A DNA stretch of 64,000 nt. Source: Nonomuraea fuscirosea. GTDB taxonomy: Bacteria > Actinomycetota > Actinomycetes > Streptosporangiales > Streptosporangiaceae. The stretch covers positions 310,001-374,000 of the forward strand of contig NZ_PVNG01000008.1 in the NCBI RefSeq assembly GCF_003001935.1, written 5' to 3'. Positions 16,276 through 24,650 of the stretch are shown in pieces. The notes beneath the pieces were generated by a model. That model was not told the DNA's origin. It worked only from the letters and a program-made list of their open reading frames with translations, and ran no database searches. Within the stretch, counting starts at the first letter, position 1. Each line of letters starts with the position of its first letter. The position numbers and the translations under genes were made by a program.

Positions 16276-16818
16276 TCAGCAGGAGAGGGTGTAAGTCGCG
16301 GACCCGCCGCTCATCACGAGCGGCGAGTTCGCGTAGCCGGCCTTCGTGAATTGCGCGGCCCCCAGGGACTGGTAAGTGGCGCTTCCTCCCGGGCACGCGA
16401 CGGATCTGGAGTTCCCCACTTGCGAGACGTTACTCCCCGTCGTGATCTGCCAGGGCAGTCCGGTGCCGTTGACGACGAAGGTCATGGCGAGGTCGATCGT
16501 GTCGACGAGGGCGTCGCACTGCGCGGAGGCGGTGGCGACCACCTGGGCGCCGACCACGGTCGGGTTGGAGATGCCCCCACCGCAGGTGATGATGGCCGGC
16601 AGAGCCTGCCCGCTCGTCGGCACCGCGGCGGCCGTCCGGACGAGAGTCACGGTGTACGAGCGGTTGTAGCCCTTCCAGGGGGTGTTCTGGTTCTCGGTGG
16701 TGAAATGCGTGGACGGGGTACGGTCCGCGTCGGCCGGGCTGGTGGTGAAAGCGGCGATCAGGGCGCAGTTCATGGCCACCAGGGCAGCCAAGCGCATGGC
16801 GCGCGTTCGGAAATGCAT
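16276..16818 (-). CDS. hypothetical secreted protein with C-terminal cysteines
   Basis: This is a 180-residue protein starting at ATG 16818, preceded by GAAGGGAT. A signal peptide is evident (Arg-rich start, hydrophobic LAALVAMNCALIAAF, cleavage near ADA at about residue 31). The mature part is Ser/Thr/Gly-rich and beta-rich. It has cysteines at ITCGG, AQCDA and VACPG and one as the very last residue (TLSC), which suggests two disulfides. I recognise no family. It is alone between gene-free stretches. A longer start at 16932 adds non-signal residues and is unlikely. Confidence 0.7.
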   Translation of the reverse strand: MHFRTRAMRLAALVAMNCALIAAFTTSPADADRTPSTHFTTENQNTPWKGYNRSYTVTLVRTAAAVPTSGQALPAIITCGGGISNPTVVGAQVVATASAQCDALVDTIDLAMTFVVNGTGLPWQITTGSNVSQVGNSRSVACPGGSATYQSLGAAQFTKAGYANSPLVMSGGSATYTLSC

Positions 16819-17327
16819 GGTGATCCCTTCGCGTGAGTGGGTTCTTTTTGCCGGACTGTTTCTGAATGGGATCCGGTCAGGAGCGCGCGGTCGATCGAGC
16901 ATGCCGGGATGTGCGAGAGTAAGCGACTTCAAGAGTCGCTGCTCTATTTACTCCTGACCTCGTGCGCAGTCACAAGAAACGGCTTACGACGAAGCCTGTA
17001 AGGGTGTCATCAAATCCGGCTGCTGAGGCCAAGGATAACTCAGAAATGCGCCGGGAAGAATGCGCTGTACCTGGCTGGTTCCGGCCGGATCGAACGGTCA
17101 CGAAAGAAGGCGCAGCTCATCAGGGTCGGCCACTAGTTTGGCACGGTTCCGAGATTGGTGCAGGCCAGGGCCGGATTCATTGATCACAGGCCATAACCTG
17201 TGATGTGGAAATTCCGTATCATCGGAGTAAGTTGTTATCAGTAACTGAAGATCACGTTACGTGATGGCGGCATGGTCCGGTCATGCTCGTGATGAAGCAG
17301 GACGAGCGCTGCCAGGAGGATTTTCCG
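16819..17327. other. promoter region and gene-free stretch
   Basis: No gene is supported here. The right part is notably AT-richer than its surroundings and contains a perfect palindrome (17251-17265) just upstream of two small overlapping open frames. Confidence 0.45.
17251..17265. promoter_or_regulatory. perfect palindrome ATCACG-TTA-CGTGAT
   Basis: Six-base perfect arms are separated by TTA, in an AT-rich segment (GTTGTTATCAGTAACTG lies just upstream) about 60 bp before an AGGAGG ribosome site. The look is that of an operator over a promoter; the binding protein is unknown. Confidence 0.4.
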
Positions 17328-17402
17328 ATGCGCCAGGGATCGAGGCTGACCCGGCGCAGAGCTTTGAAGGTGACCGTGAGCAGAGCACGCTGCCGCAAAT
17401 GA
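17328..17402 (+). CDS. possible 24-residue leader peptide
   Basis: This short frame starts with an ATG 8 bases after AGGAGG. It encodes a very basic peptide (MRQGSRLTRRRALKV...). Its stop overlaps the start of the next small frame as ATGA at 17399-17402, the layout of translational coupling. It may instead be the decayed start of a longer gene broken by a frameshift. Protein-level support is lacking. Confidence 0.25.
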   Translation: MRQGSRLTRRRALKVTVSRARCRK

Positions 17403-17557
17403 GTCAACCTTCGAACCGGTGCTGGATGACTTGCGAAAAAAGCCCATCGACTCTGGTGGGCGCCATGGAAGCGACTACACTCATCCGCGCCCAAGAAGCT
17501 CTCAGTAGTGAGCAATACGAAGAGCAGATCCTCGCGCAGATCCAGGGCTTGTCCTAA
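17399..17557 (+). CDS. small hypothetical protein, 52 residues
   Basis: This frame starts at an ATG inside the stop of the preceding mini-frame. Its C-terminal half looks like a real amphipathic helix (LIRAQEALSSEQYEEQILAQIQGL). A 12-bp hairpin follows 18 bp after the stop. I recognise no family. The stretch could equally be the tail of a decayed gene, so confidence is low. Confidence 0.3.
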   Translation: MSQPSNRCWMTCEKSPSTLVGAMEATTLIRAQEALSSEQYEEQILAQIQGLS

Positions 17558-17574
17558 CCGCAGGTGCCTCGAAT

Positions 17575-17610
17575 GAGCGTCCCGAATGGCTTGGCCTGTT
17601 CGGGACGCTC
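17575..17610 (+). terminator. 12-bp perfect hairpin, possible terminator
   Basis: GAGCGTCCCGAA pairs with TTCGGGACGCTC across a 12-base loop. There is no T-run, as is common for actinomycete terminators. It closes the small unit at 17328-17557. Confidence 0.55.
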
Positions 17611-17708
17611 CATCGTCTGCCGGATGTTCAGGCGACAGCACCGCTGACAGCAACGTCCCCGCACGTAGACTCACCGTGATCGGCCCCGCGCCCACCGCGC
17701 CGGGGCGC

Positions 17709-17828
17709 ATGGTCAAGGCGTTTCCGGCTCGAAGCGCGGGGAGATTGCACGCCGACTTCGAGGCTGATGTCGCGGCGGCCCGTGTGGCGATCGACGACGA
17801 GATGAGGGGCACGTGGCCCGGCGCCTGA
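17709..17828 (+). pseudogene. relic of an antitoxin gene
   Basis: The frame ends DFEADVAAARVAIDDEMRGTWPGA and overlaps a GTG start of a PIN-domain-like frame by 16 bases. Antitoxins paired with PIN toxins often end in such a short acidic helix and overlap the toxin gene. Only about 39 residues follow the last plausible ATG, so the DNA-binding half is missing or in another frame. This call rests on position more than on sequence. Confidence 0.3.
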
Positions 17829-17960
17829 TCATGGACACGGGTGCGCTCATCGCCGCCGAGCGAGGCAACGCATCCGTGGGCGCCGTGCTCGAAGACGCCG
17901 GCTGCGGCCACTGCGAGAACGGTGATCACGAGCACGGCCGTGACGGATGGCGTCCAGCAC
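17813..17960 (+). pseudogene. degenerate PIN-domain (VapC-like) toxin relic
   Basis: The start is a typical PIN beginning, MARRLIMDTGALIAAERG, with the first metal-binding Asp in MDTGAL. After SVGAVLEDA the frame loses similarity, and pieces such as TVITSTAVTDGVQHARNRR appear in another frame before a stop. The remaining acidic residues of the active site are absent, so it cannot be a working RNase. Together with the preceding relic it marks a dead toxin-antitoxin module. Confidence 0.4.
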
Positions 17961-18088
17961 GCGAGGAACCGCCGGCCCGGGTAATGCGCTGGACGGGATC
18001 AAAAGCGAATTTAAAGCGACGCACTCTACCGTGACTATAGGAACAAGGGGACATCAGCCAGAACCGCATCACGGGGAGAATTCAGCTC

Positions 18089-18517
18089 ATGAATCTGTCA
18101 AGGTCGACTGCTGTCGCACTGGCGGCTATCGCGATGACCGGGCCGCTTCTGTCGACGGCGGGGCCGGCGGCGGCCCGGTCGGCGAGTGCATGGAACTGCA
18201 CCAGCCTCAGCGGTTCCAGCGATTCGACTTCGGACAAGGGGGGCAGAGACGTATGGGCCGAGTGCCATAAGGGCAATGAATGGGTGCGGGCGTATTTCCG
18301 GGCCTACAAAGAGACCCTGGAGCTCGAAGACCACCACGGCAGCGACCCCAACAGCGTGGTGGCCTACCTGACCGTGGCAGGCGTGGGGACGGCGAGGTTC
18401 GAAGGCGCGGGTCTCCGGGACCGGAGTTACGACGAAGGCAAGGCCGTCTCCGTGAAAGTGTGCACCTCCGATTCATCGACGAAGGTCTGCCACACGCAGG
18501 GCGGGGGAAGGACCTGA
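18089..18517 (+). CDS. hypothetical small secreted protein
   Basis: This is a 142-residue protein with a signal peptide (MNLSRSTAVALAAIAMTGPLL, cleavage near AAARSA at about 31). GGGGAGAA precedes the start. Four cysteines occur in the mature part (WNCTS, AECHK, VKVCTS and KVCHT), so two disulfides are possible. I recognise no family. It resembles the other small secreted proteins of this accessory patch in size and design but not in sequence. Confidence 0.7.
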   Translation: MNLSRSTAVALAAIAMTGPLLSTAGPAAARSASAWNCTSLSGSSDSTSDKGGRDVWAECHKGNEWVRAYFRAYKETLELEDHHGSDPNSVVAYLTVAGVGTARFEGAGLRDRSYDEGKAVSVKVCTSDSSTKVCHTQGGGRT

Positions 18518-18776
18518 CCGGAGTGATGAGTGGCCGGCCATAGACGGGGTTCTCGGCTGGTGAAACGTTAGGGGATTGGCGCGCGTCGCGCTTTCAGCGC
18601 GTATTCGAAATGCTCGCCATTCTTGTTTTTCGGCTTTGCCGGAGAGCGTGGCAGTACGTTTTCCGGAAGTCTTGGGAGAGTGCGTCGAAATCACGCCGGG
18701 GTTGGTGCGAACTTCGGGGCGGCTGGGCACGGCTCGTCAGCACCGCTGAGGGCCGACTGAGAAGCTCGTACGCCGG

Positions 18777-19442
18777 CTAACCCCGGACGTGATCCATGAA
18801 ACGCCGTCGTCGCGGTAGCCACTGCTTGGTTCGGCCGGACACGCAAGCGTCAGCGAAGGCGCAGAGCTCGTCCATGTACAGTTTCTGCTCGGCGGGATCC
18901 CCGTCACGCATGGGGGACCGGGCCCAAGGGCCGTCAGGAACAAGGAAGCGAGCGGCGTGGTCGGTGCCGCGCTGGTCGTCGAGGTGGAGAAGCGCGCCCA
19001 TCGCATCGGTCTGGTGGTGATCGTGGTCCGGCCGCGCGAAGTAGCGGTCCAAGTAGGCCGACAGGATCGCCGCGTCTTCATCCTCGCCGAATCGGGCCAG
19101 GGCGAAGCAGTATCCGTCCGCCGCGTAGGAGCCCTGGCTTTCCATGAGCATCCCGCCGAGCTGGTCACGGAAACGGATGCGCCGGTCCATGCCGATCAAC
19201 CATGCCGCGGTCAATCCTGACCGCCACTCTAAGTCCAGCAGCAGCTTGAGATCGTGGTCGGTGATCCGCCGCGCGTCCCTCGCCAGGGACCTGCCGAAGC
19301 GCACCACCTGCCGATCCGACAACAGTCCTATGAACCCGCTGCTCAGCAACGTCAGGTACCGGCGTACCGGTCCTCTGCCCTTGGCGACGTAGCGGCGGGC
19401 CAGGAGCATTTGTCTGAGGTCGGGTGAGAGCGGCAGGCGCAT
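18777..19442 (-). CDS. DUF6000 family protein
   Basis: This is a 221-residue soluble protein rich in Arg, Asp and His, with ARRYVAKGRGPVRRYLTLLSSGFIGLLSDRQVVRFGRSL and the acidic, helical tail FGEDEDAAILSAYLDRYFARPD. This matches my memory of the actinobacterial DUF6000 family, whose function is unknown and which is common in variable regions. ATG 19442 is preferred to 19478 because both lack a strong ribosome site and 19442 gives the usual family start. It lies 7 bp downstream of a decayed DUF3885-like frame on the same strand. Confidence 0.65.
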   Translation of the reverse strand: MRLPLSPDLRQMLLARRYVAKGRGPVRRYLTLLSSGFIGLLSDRQVVRFGRSLARDARRITDHDLKLLLDLEWRSGLTAAWLIGMDRRIRFRDQLGGMLMESQGSYAADGYCFALARFGEDEDAAILSAYLDRYFARPDHDHHQTDAMGALLHLDDQRGTDHAARFLVPDGPWARSPMRDGDPAEQKLYMDELCAFADACVSGRTKQWLPRRRRFMDHVRG

Positions 19443-19449
19443 GAGTCCA

Positions 19450-19743
19450 TCATCTCGGCGTCGTACGGGCCTGCCCATACTTAACCCGTTCGGCGTTCGA
19501 AGGTGCGGTGAGATCAGCTGCCGGATGGGTGTTTGGAGAGCCAGTCGGCGTGGGGTTGGTGAAGCCTTCGTCCATGACGTACGTGACCGTGGTGACGTAC
19601 ACCTCTTGGCCGGCGAACAGTTCGGTCAGGACGGTGTTGTAGCGGTGGAGCACCGTACCGATGGGTGGGCAGTCCGGGAATTCGGATCGCCACAGAGCCG
19701 AGAGTTCGGGCAGGGCCGAACCGGGTAATTCGTGCGAGGGCAT
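19450..19743 (-). pseudogene. shortened DUF3885-like gene
   Basis: The 97-residue frame reads like the family N-terminus (LPELSALWRSEFPDCPPIG) joined directly to its later part (HRYNTVLTELFAGQEVYVTT). The central 30 or so residues I would expect, and the C-terminal half, are missing. The tail is Pro/Thr-rich and unlike the family. DUF3885 proteins have no known function. The assignment is from memory of the family pattern. Confidence 0.45.
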
Positions 19744-19898
19744 GCGGCTCAGAGTAGGGCCCAGGAGTCTGTGCGGCGATCTTGTTTTCGGTGGAGCGGC
19801 AGGCTTGTCGATCGGCGGGGGCCGGTTGAGGCGGCGGCGATGGCACTGTGCGCTCGTATGATCATCGGGCTGAAGGCGCTGCGGCAGGATGAGATGGG

Positions 19899-20385
19899 GT
19901 GATCTTGGGTCGGTGGTGTGTCTCCTTGCTTGCGGCGGTGGTCGTCGTGCTCTGCGGCTCGGGGTTGCGAAGGGCTGTGGGAGGTGATCGCTCGTGAGGG
20001 TTTATGCAAGGAACGAGCGGATTATGAGAACGCGCTGGTCCGTGAGGCGCTGAGTCCGGTTCTGTCCCAGATGGGGATGGGCGGGCCCATGGAAGATCAG
20101 GATGACTGTGATTCGTCGTCCTACGGGTCGTATGTCTCTGTCCATGTGGCGAATGCGGAGCCGGAGGATGTCGTGGCCGCCTTCGTGCGGGCGGGGTGGA
20201 GTGGCGGGCCGGTCTCTGAGCGCAGTCGGGACTGTGTCGCGTGGTGCCGGGCGTATGAACTGAGCAAGAAGGTCGGCGGGGAGCGGGTTGTCGGCGTGAG
20301 CCTTGAGAGGTCGACGGACGTGGACATTTGGGTCTCCGCGGCTGATGACTGCTGGGATGCCGATGGGTACCGGTGTCCTGCGTGA
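19899..20385 (+). pseudogene. probable lipoprotein gene interrupted by a frameshift
   Basis: A GTG at 19899 opens a lipoprotein-type leader (WCVSLLAAVVVVLCGSG, lipobox-like VLCG) that runs to a stop 32 codons later. The mature sequence continues in a different frame (GLCKERADYENALVREALSPVLSQMG ... VSVHVANAEPEDVVAAFVRAGW) to 20385. The join would be near 19965-19985. Four paired-looking cysteines follow (DDCDSS, RDCVAWC, DDCWD, YRCPA). Either one base is lost or gained in the genome or the assembly is wrong. I recognise no family. Confidence 0.5.
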
Positions 20386-20422
20386 CTGCTCGCTAGGCGC
20401 GCCGGGAACGCCGTACTGAGTT

Positions 20423-21361
20423 TCAGGAGAAGGGGTCGAGGCCGGTGAGGGCTGTGCTGGCGGTCCATATGCGGGCCGCCAGGTCGGCGTCTGCCAGGTT
20501 GCCGCGGACGGGTTCGAGGACGGGCAGGCCGCGGATGCCGAACATGCGGGGGCCCCAGAGCTGGCCGCCCCGTACCGCAGGGTCGAGGACGGCGCGGACG
20601 GCGGGCCAGGCGGCGGACTGTTTGCCCTGAAGGAGGAGGCCGGCGGGCAGGGCGCGCAGTCGTTCGGCGGTGGTGCGGTGGTGGACCCCGGGGCGCGCCG
20701 GAGTGAGGGAGTCGAGCGCGCCTCCCGGATGGGTCACCACGCTCAGCGTGGTGCCGCCGGCGGGGCGCAGGCGACGGTCGAGTTCGAAACCGAAGAGCAT
20801 CTGCGCGAGCTTGGAGCGCGCGTACGTGCGCTTCGGGCGGTAGTCGCGCGTGCTCTGCAGGTCGTCCAGATCGAGGGTCTCGGACTTCGCCGTGAAGCTG
20901 CCGGTGGTGACGACGCGGCCGGCGGGCGTGGCCGCGAGCAGGGGTGCCAGCCGGGAGATCAGCGCGAAGTGGCCGAGGTGGTTGGTGGCGAACATCAGCT
21001 CGTGGCCGTCCGGGGTCTCGCGCCGGGGCGGGCGGTCGAGCAGCACCCCGGCGTTGCAGACGACCGCGTCGAGCCGGTCCAGGCGCAGGGCCCGCACCGA
21101 GGTGCTGAGGGAGGAGAGGTCGGCGAGGTCGAGGCGGACGTGCTGGACGCGCGCGCCGCGGACCCGGGCCCGGATCGAGGCCCGCGCGGCCTCGGCCTTC
21201 GCGGGGTCGCGGCTGCCCAGGACGACGGTGGCGCCGGTGCCGGCCAACTGTTCCGCGACGAAGTAGCCGATGCCTCCGTTGCCGCCGGTGATGAGGAAGT
21301 TCTTGCCGTCGGCGGCGGGAAGACGTCGTACGTCCCAGGGATGGGTGGAGCGAAAGGACAT
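20423..21361 (-). CDS. short-chain dehydrogenase/reductase
   Basis: This is a 312-residue NAD(P)-dependent oxidoreductase of the SDR family, retinol-dehydrogenase/protochlorophyllide-reductase-like branch. The Rossmann motif TGGNGGIG, the structural CNAG, the catalytic Ser in VVTTGSF and YARSK with Tyr and Lys are all in order. ATG 21361 has GAGGA about 8 bases upstream. It is divergent from a TetR gene with a palindrome in the promoter gap. The substrate is unknown. Confidence 0.88.
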   Translation of the reverse strand: MSFRSTHPWDVRRLPAADGKNFLITGGNGGIGYFVAEQLAGTGATVVLGSRDPAKAEAARASIRARVRGARVQHVRLDLADLSSLSTSVRALRLDRLDAVVCNAGVLLDRPPRRETPDGHELMFATNHLGHFALISRLAPLLAATPAGRVVTTGSFTAKSETLDLDDLQSTRDYRPKRTYARSKLAQMLFGFELDRRLRPAGGTTLSVVTHPGGALDSLTPARPGVHHRTTAERLRALPAGLLLQGKQSAAWPAVRAVLDPAVRGGQLWGPRMFGIRGLPVLEPVRGNLADADLAARIWTASTALTGLDPFS

Positions 21362-21393
21362 GGTCGATTCCTCGTCGGAAGATAGGTGGAATG

Positions 21394-21426
21394 ACTCTGA
21401 AACTATAGTCACTTCAGAATCAGAGT
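21394..21426. promoter_or_regulatory. palindromic operator between SDR and TetR genes
   Basis: Perfect outer arms ACTCTGA and TCAGAGT flank 19 bases. A second inverted pair CTGAA/TTCAG (21397-21417) lies inside. The TATAGT element at its middle could be a -10 box. The adjacent TetR protein is the expected binder. Confidence 0.55.
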
Positions 21427-21453
21427 TGTTTCAAGTTCGCTAGGATGAGGCGC

Positions 21454-22026
21454 ATGGCGACGGGGCGCCGCGAGCGCAAGAAGGCACAGACCCGGCAGGC
21501 GTTGTCCGACGCCGCGCTGCGGTTGTTCGGCGAACGTGGCTACGACGGCGTCACCGTGGCGCAGATCGCCGAGGAGGCGGACGTCTCGATCGCCACCCTG
21601 TTCGCGCACGTCCCGGACGGCAAAGAGGCGCTGATCTTCGACGACGGCGCCGAACGGCACGTCTGGCTGGCCGCCGCCGTCCGCGAGCGGCCCAGCGGGC
21701 AGTCCGTGCTGGAGGCGCTGCGCCGCTGTCTGGCCGGCAGCGGGCCCTTCGCCGGCGATCTCCCGCCCGGCCAGCGCCGCAAGCGCGACCTGATCGTCAG
21801 TACGCCCGCGCTGCGGGAATACTCGCGCAAGCTCTGGATCGCCGGCGCGGCGGCGCTGGCCGAGACCATCGCCGCCGAGAGCGGCCGCGACCCCTCCGAC
21901 ATGACGGTTCGCGCGCTCGCCCGCTATGTGCTGGAGATCCCCGAGCTCGCCGGCGCGGAGCCGGACCCGCTCGCCGCCATGAACGCCGTCTTCGACCTGC
22001 TCGAATCGGGCTGGCCCACGACGTGA
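21454..22026 (+). CDS. TetR-family regulator of the SDR gene
   Basis: This protein has about 190 residues. The helix-turn-helix is clear (RQALSDAALRLFGERGYDGVTVAQIAEEADVSIATLFAHVPDGKEALI). The C-terminal domain is of the MftR-like type seen in many actinomycete TetR proteins. Two ATGs compete, at 21445 and 21454; the second has ATGAGG in front and is preferred. It faces the SDR gene across a palindrome, so autoregulation plus control of the SDR gene is likely. Confidence 0.83.
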   Translation: MATGRRERKKAQTRQALSDAALRLFGERGYDGVTVAQIAEEADVSIATLFAHVPDGKEALIFDDGAERHVWLAAAVRERPSGQSVLEALRRCLAGSGPFAGDLPPGQRRKRDLIVSTPALREYSRKLWIAGAAALAETIAAESGRDPSDMTVRALARYVLEIPELAGAEPDPLAAMNAVFDLLESGWPTT

Positions 22027-22058
22027 CGGACGCCCGCATTTCGGCTGGCGCGGGCGGT

Positions 22059-22691
22059 TCAGCGCCGGCGGTCGAGGAGGCCCAGGTCGTACGCCGCCGC
22101 GACGGCCGCCGCCCGGTCGTTGACCGCGAGCTTGCCGTACACGTGCAGCAGGTGCGTCTTCACGGTCGCCTCCGTGATGAACAGTCTGCCGGCCACCTCC
22201 CGATTGGTCGCCCCCCGCGCGATGAGCCGCAGCACCTCCAGCTCGCGCGGGCTCAGCGTGCGCGGCTCCGGCTCGCGGGCCTTGCGGGTGAGGATGCCGG
22301 CCACTGTGGGGGACAGGACGGTCTCGCCCCGGGCCGCCGCGTGCACCGCGCGGCGCAGTTCGTCCCGTGGCGTGTCCTTGAGCAGGTAGCCGGTCGCGCC
22401 CTCCGCGATGGCGGGCAGCACGTCGGCGTCGTCGTCGAAGGTGGTCAGGACGAGGACGTGGACGCCGGGCTGCTGCTCGCGCAGGCGGCGGATGACCTCG
22501 GCGCCGCTCATCCCCGGCATGCGCAGGTCGAGGAGCACCACGTCGGGGGCGGTGCGGAGGGCGACCGCCAGCGCCTCGGGGCCGTCGGCCGCCTCGCCGA
22601 CGACCTCGAAGTCGTCCGTGTCGAGGATGCCGCGCAGCCCGTCGCGGACGATGGGGTGGTCGTCGACGATGATCAGACGGATGATCGGCAT
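22059..22691 (-). CDS. NarL/LuxR-type response regulator
   Basis: This protein has 210 residues. The receiver domain has the acidic pair DD at 10-11, the phospho-acceptor Asp55 in VVLLDLRMPG and Lys in GYLLKD. A LuxR-type helix-turn-helix follows at the C-terminus (LSPRELEVLRLIARGATNREVAGRLFITEATVKTHLLHVYGKL). It is encoded 3 bp after the sensor kinase gene, so they form one two-component system. Target genes are not evident from the neighbours. Confidence 0.93.
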   Translation of the reverse strand: MPIIRLIIVDDHPIVRDGLRGILDTDDFEVVGEAADGPEALAVALRTAPDVVLLDLRMPGMSGAEVIRRLREQQPGVHVLVLTTFDDDADVLPAIAEGATGYLLKDTPRDELRRAVHAAARGETVLSPTVAGILTRKAREPEPRTLSPRELEVLRLIARGATNREVAGRLFITEATVKTHLLHVYGKLAVNDRAAAVAAAYDLGLLDRRR

Positions 22692-22694
22692 GGC

Positions 22695-23849
22695 TCACGG
22701 CCTCGGGTCGGCGGGGATGGCGGGTACGGTGGCGGAGATCCCCGTGCCCTGGCCGGGGGCGGTTTCGAGCTCGAACGTGCCCGCCAGCCGGGTCACGCGC
22801 TGGCGCATGCCGACCAGGCCGAAGCCGTCCGACGCGCCCGGGGTGAAGCCGGCCCCGTCGTCGCGTACGTCCAGAGCCACCACGTCCTCCATGTACGACA
22901 GCGTCAGGCCGACCCGCCCGGCCGAGGCGTGCTTGGCCACGTTGGCCAGCGCCTCCTGCGCCACCCGCAGCAGCGTGCTCTCCACCTCCCCGTGCAGGGG
23001 AAGCGGCTCGCCGGTGACGGCCACGGAGGCGGGCACCCCGGACACCCGTGACCATCGCTCGGCGATGCCGGACAGCGCCGCGCCGAGCTGGGCCTCCTCC
23101 AGCGGCGCCGGGCGCAGCGCCTGCACCGAGCGGCGGGCCTCGGTCAGGCTCTCCTTGGCCAGCGCGCGTACCGTCTCCAGCCGCTCGCGCGCCTCCGGCA
23201 CGTCGCCGAGCGCCTCCAGCTGGGTGAGGATGGCGGTCAGGCTCTGGGCGATGGTGTCGTGGATCTCCCTGGCCATCCGCTGCCGTTCACCGAGCACTCC
23301 CGCCTCGCGGGCCTGGGTGAGCAGCCGGGCCTGGAGGCTCGCGTTCTCCTCGGCGAGGGCGGCCAGCCGGGCGCCGTTCTCCTTCAGCCGCCGGTTCTGG
23401 TCGCTGATCGTGTGGAAGACCAGCCCGGTCATGGACGCGATCAGCACCCCGACGACGGCGGAGGTCACCAGCTCGGCCGGCGTACGGCCTGCCATGGGAC
23501 GGGCGGCGACCAGGACGCCCACCGTCACCGCCACCCCGCCGTACGCCCACAGTCCGGGCAGCAGGGCGAAGCACTGCAGGAACGTGCCCACGCCGGTCAC
23601 CGTGAACACCGTGTCGATCCTGACCAGCGCCGCGACGACGGCCAGCAGCACGGCGAAGTAGCCGGCCAGTGCCCAGGGGCGGGCGAGCCGGTCGGGGTGC
23701 GCGGTGACGAGCAGCCAGTGCCACGCCGCCGCGAACAACGCCAGCGCCAGCACCTCGGGCCGCCACTCGCGCAGGAGGGAGAACAGCGCGGGCAGCAGGA
23801 TGAGCGCGTACGGCAGCGCGGCCTGGACCCGGTCCCACCGCCTCACCAC
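22695..23849 (-). CDS. sensor histidine kinase, NarL-partner type
   Basis: This protein has about 384 residues with four to six hydrophobic segments in the N-terminal 150, then a short coiled linker. A HisKA_3 dimerisation helix follows with the phospho-acceptor in REIHDTIAQSL, then an HATPase with DDGAGF and GFGLVGMRQR. GTG 23849 has GAGG in front; the frame stays open upstream to 23951 without support. It forms an operon with the response regulator at 22059. The membrane part has no recognisable sensor domain, so the signal is unknown. Confidence 0.9.
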   Translation of the reverse strand: MVRRWDRVQAALPYALILLPALFSLLREWRPEVLALALFAAAWHWLLVTAHPDRLARPWALAGYFAVLLAVVAALVRIDTVFTVTGVGTFLQCFALLPGLWAYGGVAVTVGVLVAARPMAGRTPAELVTSAVVGVLIASMTGLVFHTISDQNRRLKENGARLAALAEENASLQARLLTQAREAGVLGERQRMAREIHDTIAQSLTAILTQLEALGDVPEARERLETVRALAKESLTEARRSVQALRPAPLEEAQLGAALSGIAERWSRVSGVPASVAVTGEPLPLHGEVESTLLRVAQEALANVAKHASAGRVGLTLSYMEDVVALDVRDDGAGFTPGASDGFGLVGMRQRVTRLAGTFELETAPGQGTGISATVPAIPADPRP

Positions 23850-23981
23850 CGGAGCCTCATGATCTCCAGCGTAACCGGGGGAGCCGGGACGGCCACAGGG
23901 GTCGAAGTGCGTCACAGGTCGAGCGTCGTCGGCGGGCGGTGCTCCGGGCATCCACCGATCGGCTGACCTGCCCGCCGCCGG

Positions 23982-24383
23982 TCAGCCGATCCGGCGCACG
24001 GGCTGCCCGGTCAGGCGGGCGACGGTGTCGAAGTCGCCGTCCGCGTGCAGGACGGTGAGTTTGTGGTGCTGAGCCGTCACAGCGATCAGCAGATCGACTG
24101 GGGAAGCGCATTGGTGCCAGCCTCTTACGGCGAGGTCGTGCTGCAGCTCACTCGCCTCGTGCCAGGCCGAATCGGGGATCACGTAGTACGGGTACGTCTG
24201 CTGCAGCAGGCTGTCGGCCTCGTAGAAAGCGGCCCGCCCTCCGACGGAGCGGAGGTATTCCTGCCGGACCAGCTCGCAGATGCCCACAAGCCCCGCGCAG
24301 ATGGTCTCGTCCCACTCCGCACCGGTTTGGCCACGGTAGAAACGGACGAGTGCGCTGGTGTCGATGAGATAGAGCTCGCTCAC
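23982..24383 (-). CDS. vapC: PIN-domain toxin VapC
   Basis: This is a 133-residue PIN ribonuclease. The acidic metal ligands are visible in YLIDTSALVRFY, ICELVRQEY, SPVDLLIAV and LHADGDFDTV, which is a complete active site. As a VapC toxin it is expected to cleave RNA and to be neutralised by the upstream VapB. The GTG start overlaps the VapB stop by 4 bases (GTGA), the typical coupling of the module. Unlike the relic at 17813, this copy looks intact. Confidence 0.9.
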   Translation of the reverse strand: MSELYLIDTSALVRFYRGQTGAEWDETICAGLVGICELVRQEYLRSVGGRAAFYEADSLLQQTYPYYVIPDSAWHEASELQHDLAVRGWHQCASPVDLLIAVTAQHHKLTVLHADGDFDTVARLTGQPVRRIG

Positions 24384-24604
24384 GCTACGTCACGACGGGT
24401 GCCGCCGTCCTTGTCTATGATGGACAGGTCGATCTCGCCCTCTGCCACCATGGCACGCATGCGGGCCACGGCCTCCGCTCGACTGCGCCGGTCGACGATC
24501 TCGCGCAGGGCCGCGTTGACCGTGTCCTTCTTGGTGGAGGTGCCGAGAACGCGTGCGGCCTCGGCAAGGGCCTCTTCGTCGAGGTCGATCAGGGTTTTCG
24601 CCAT
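24380..24604 (-). CDS. vapB: VapB-type antitoxin
   Basis: This is a 74-residue protein with a ribbon-helix-helix DNA-binding N-terminus (TLIDLDEEALAEAARVLGTSTKKDTVNAALREIV) of the VapB/type II antitoxin group. The acidic tail (EGEIDLSIIDKDG) probably occupies the toxin's active site. It is first in the operon, as usual, and probably autoregulates through the repeated TATATACG element 16 bp upstream. Confidence 0.9.
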   Translation of the reverse strand: MAKTLIDLDEEALAEAARVLGTSTKKDTVNAALREIVDRRSRAEAVARMRAMVAEGEIDLSIIDKDGGTRRDVA

Positions 24605-24619
24605 GTGGCCACCTCACTT

Positions 24620-24650
24620 GTATATATACGAATCCAGATCAGTATATACG
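24620..24650. promoter_or_regulatory. VapBC operator candidate: two TATATACG elements
   Basis: The palindrome GTATATATAC (24620-24629) and GTATATAC (24642-24649) are spaced so that the TATATACG cores are 20 bp apart, two helical turns. Their AT-richness stands out in this genome. They lie directly upstream of vapB and downstream of the next gene's stop. Confidence 0.6.
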
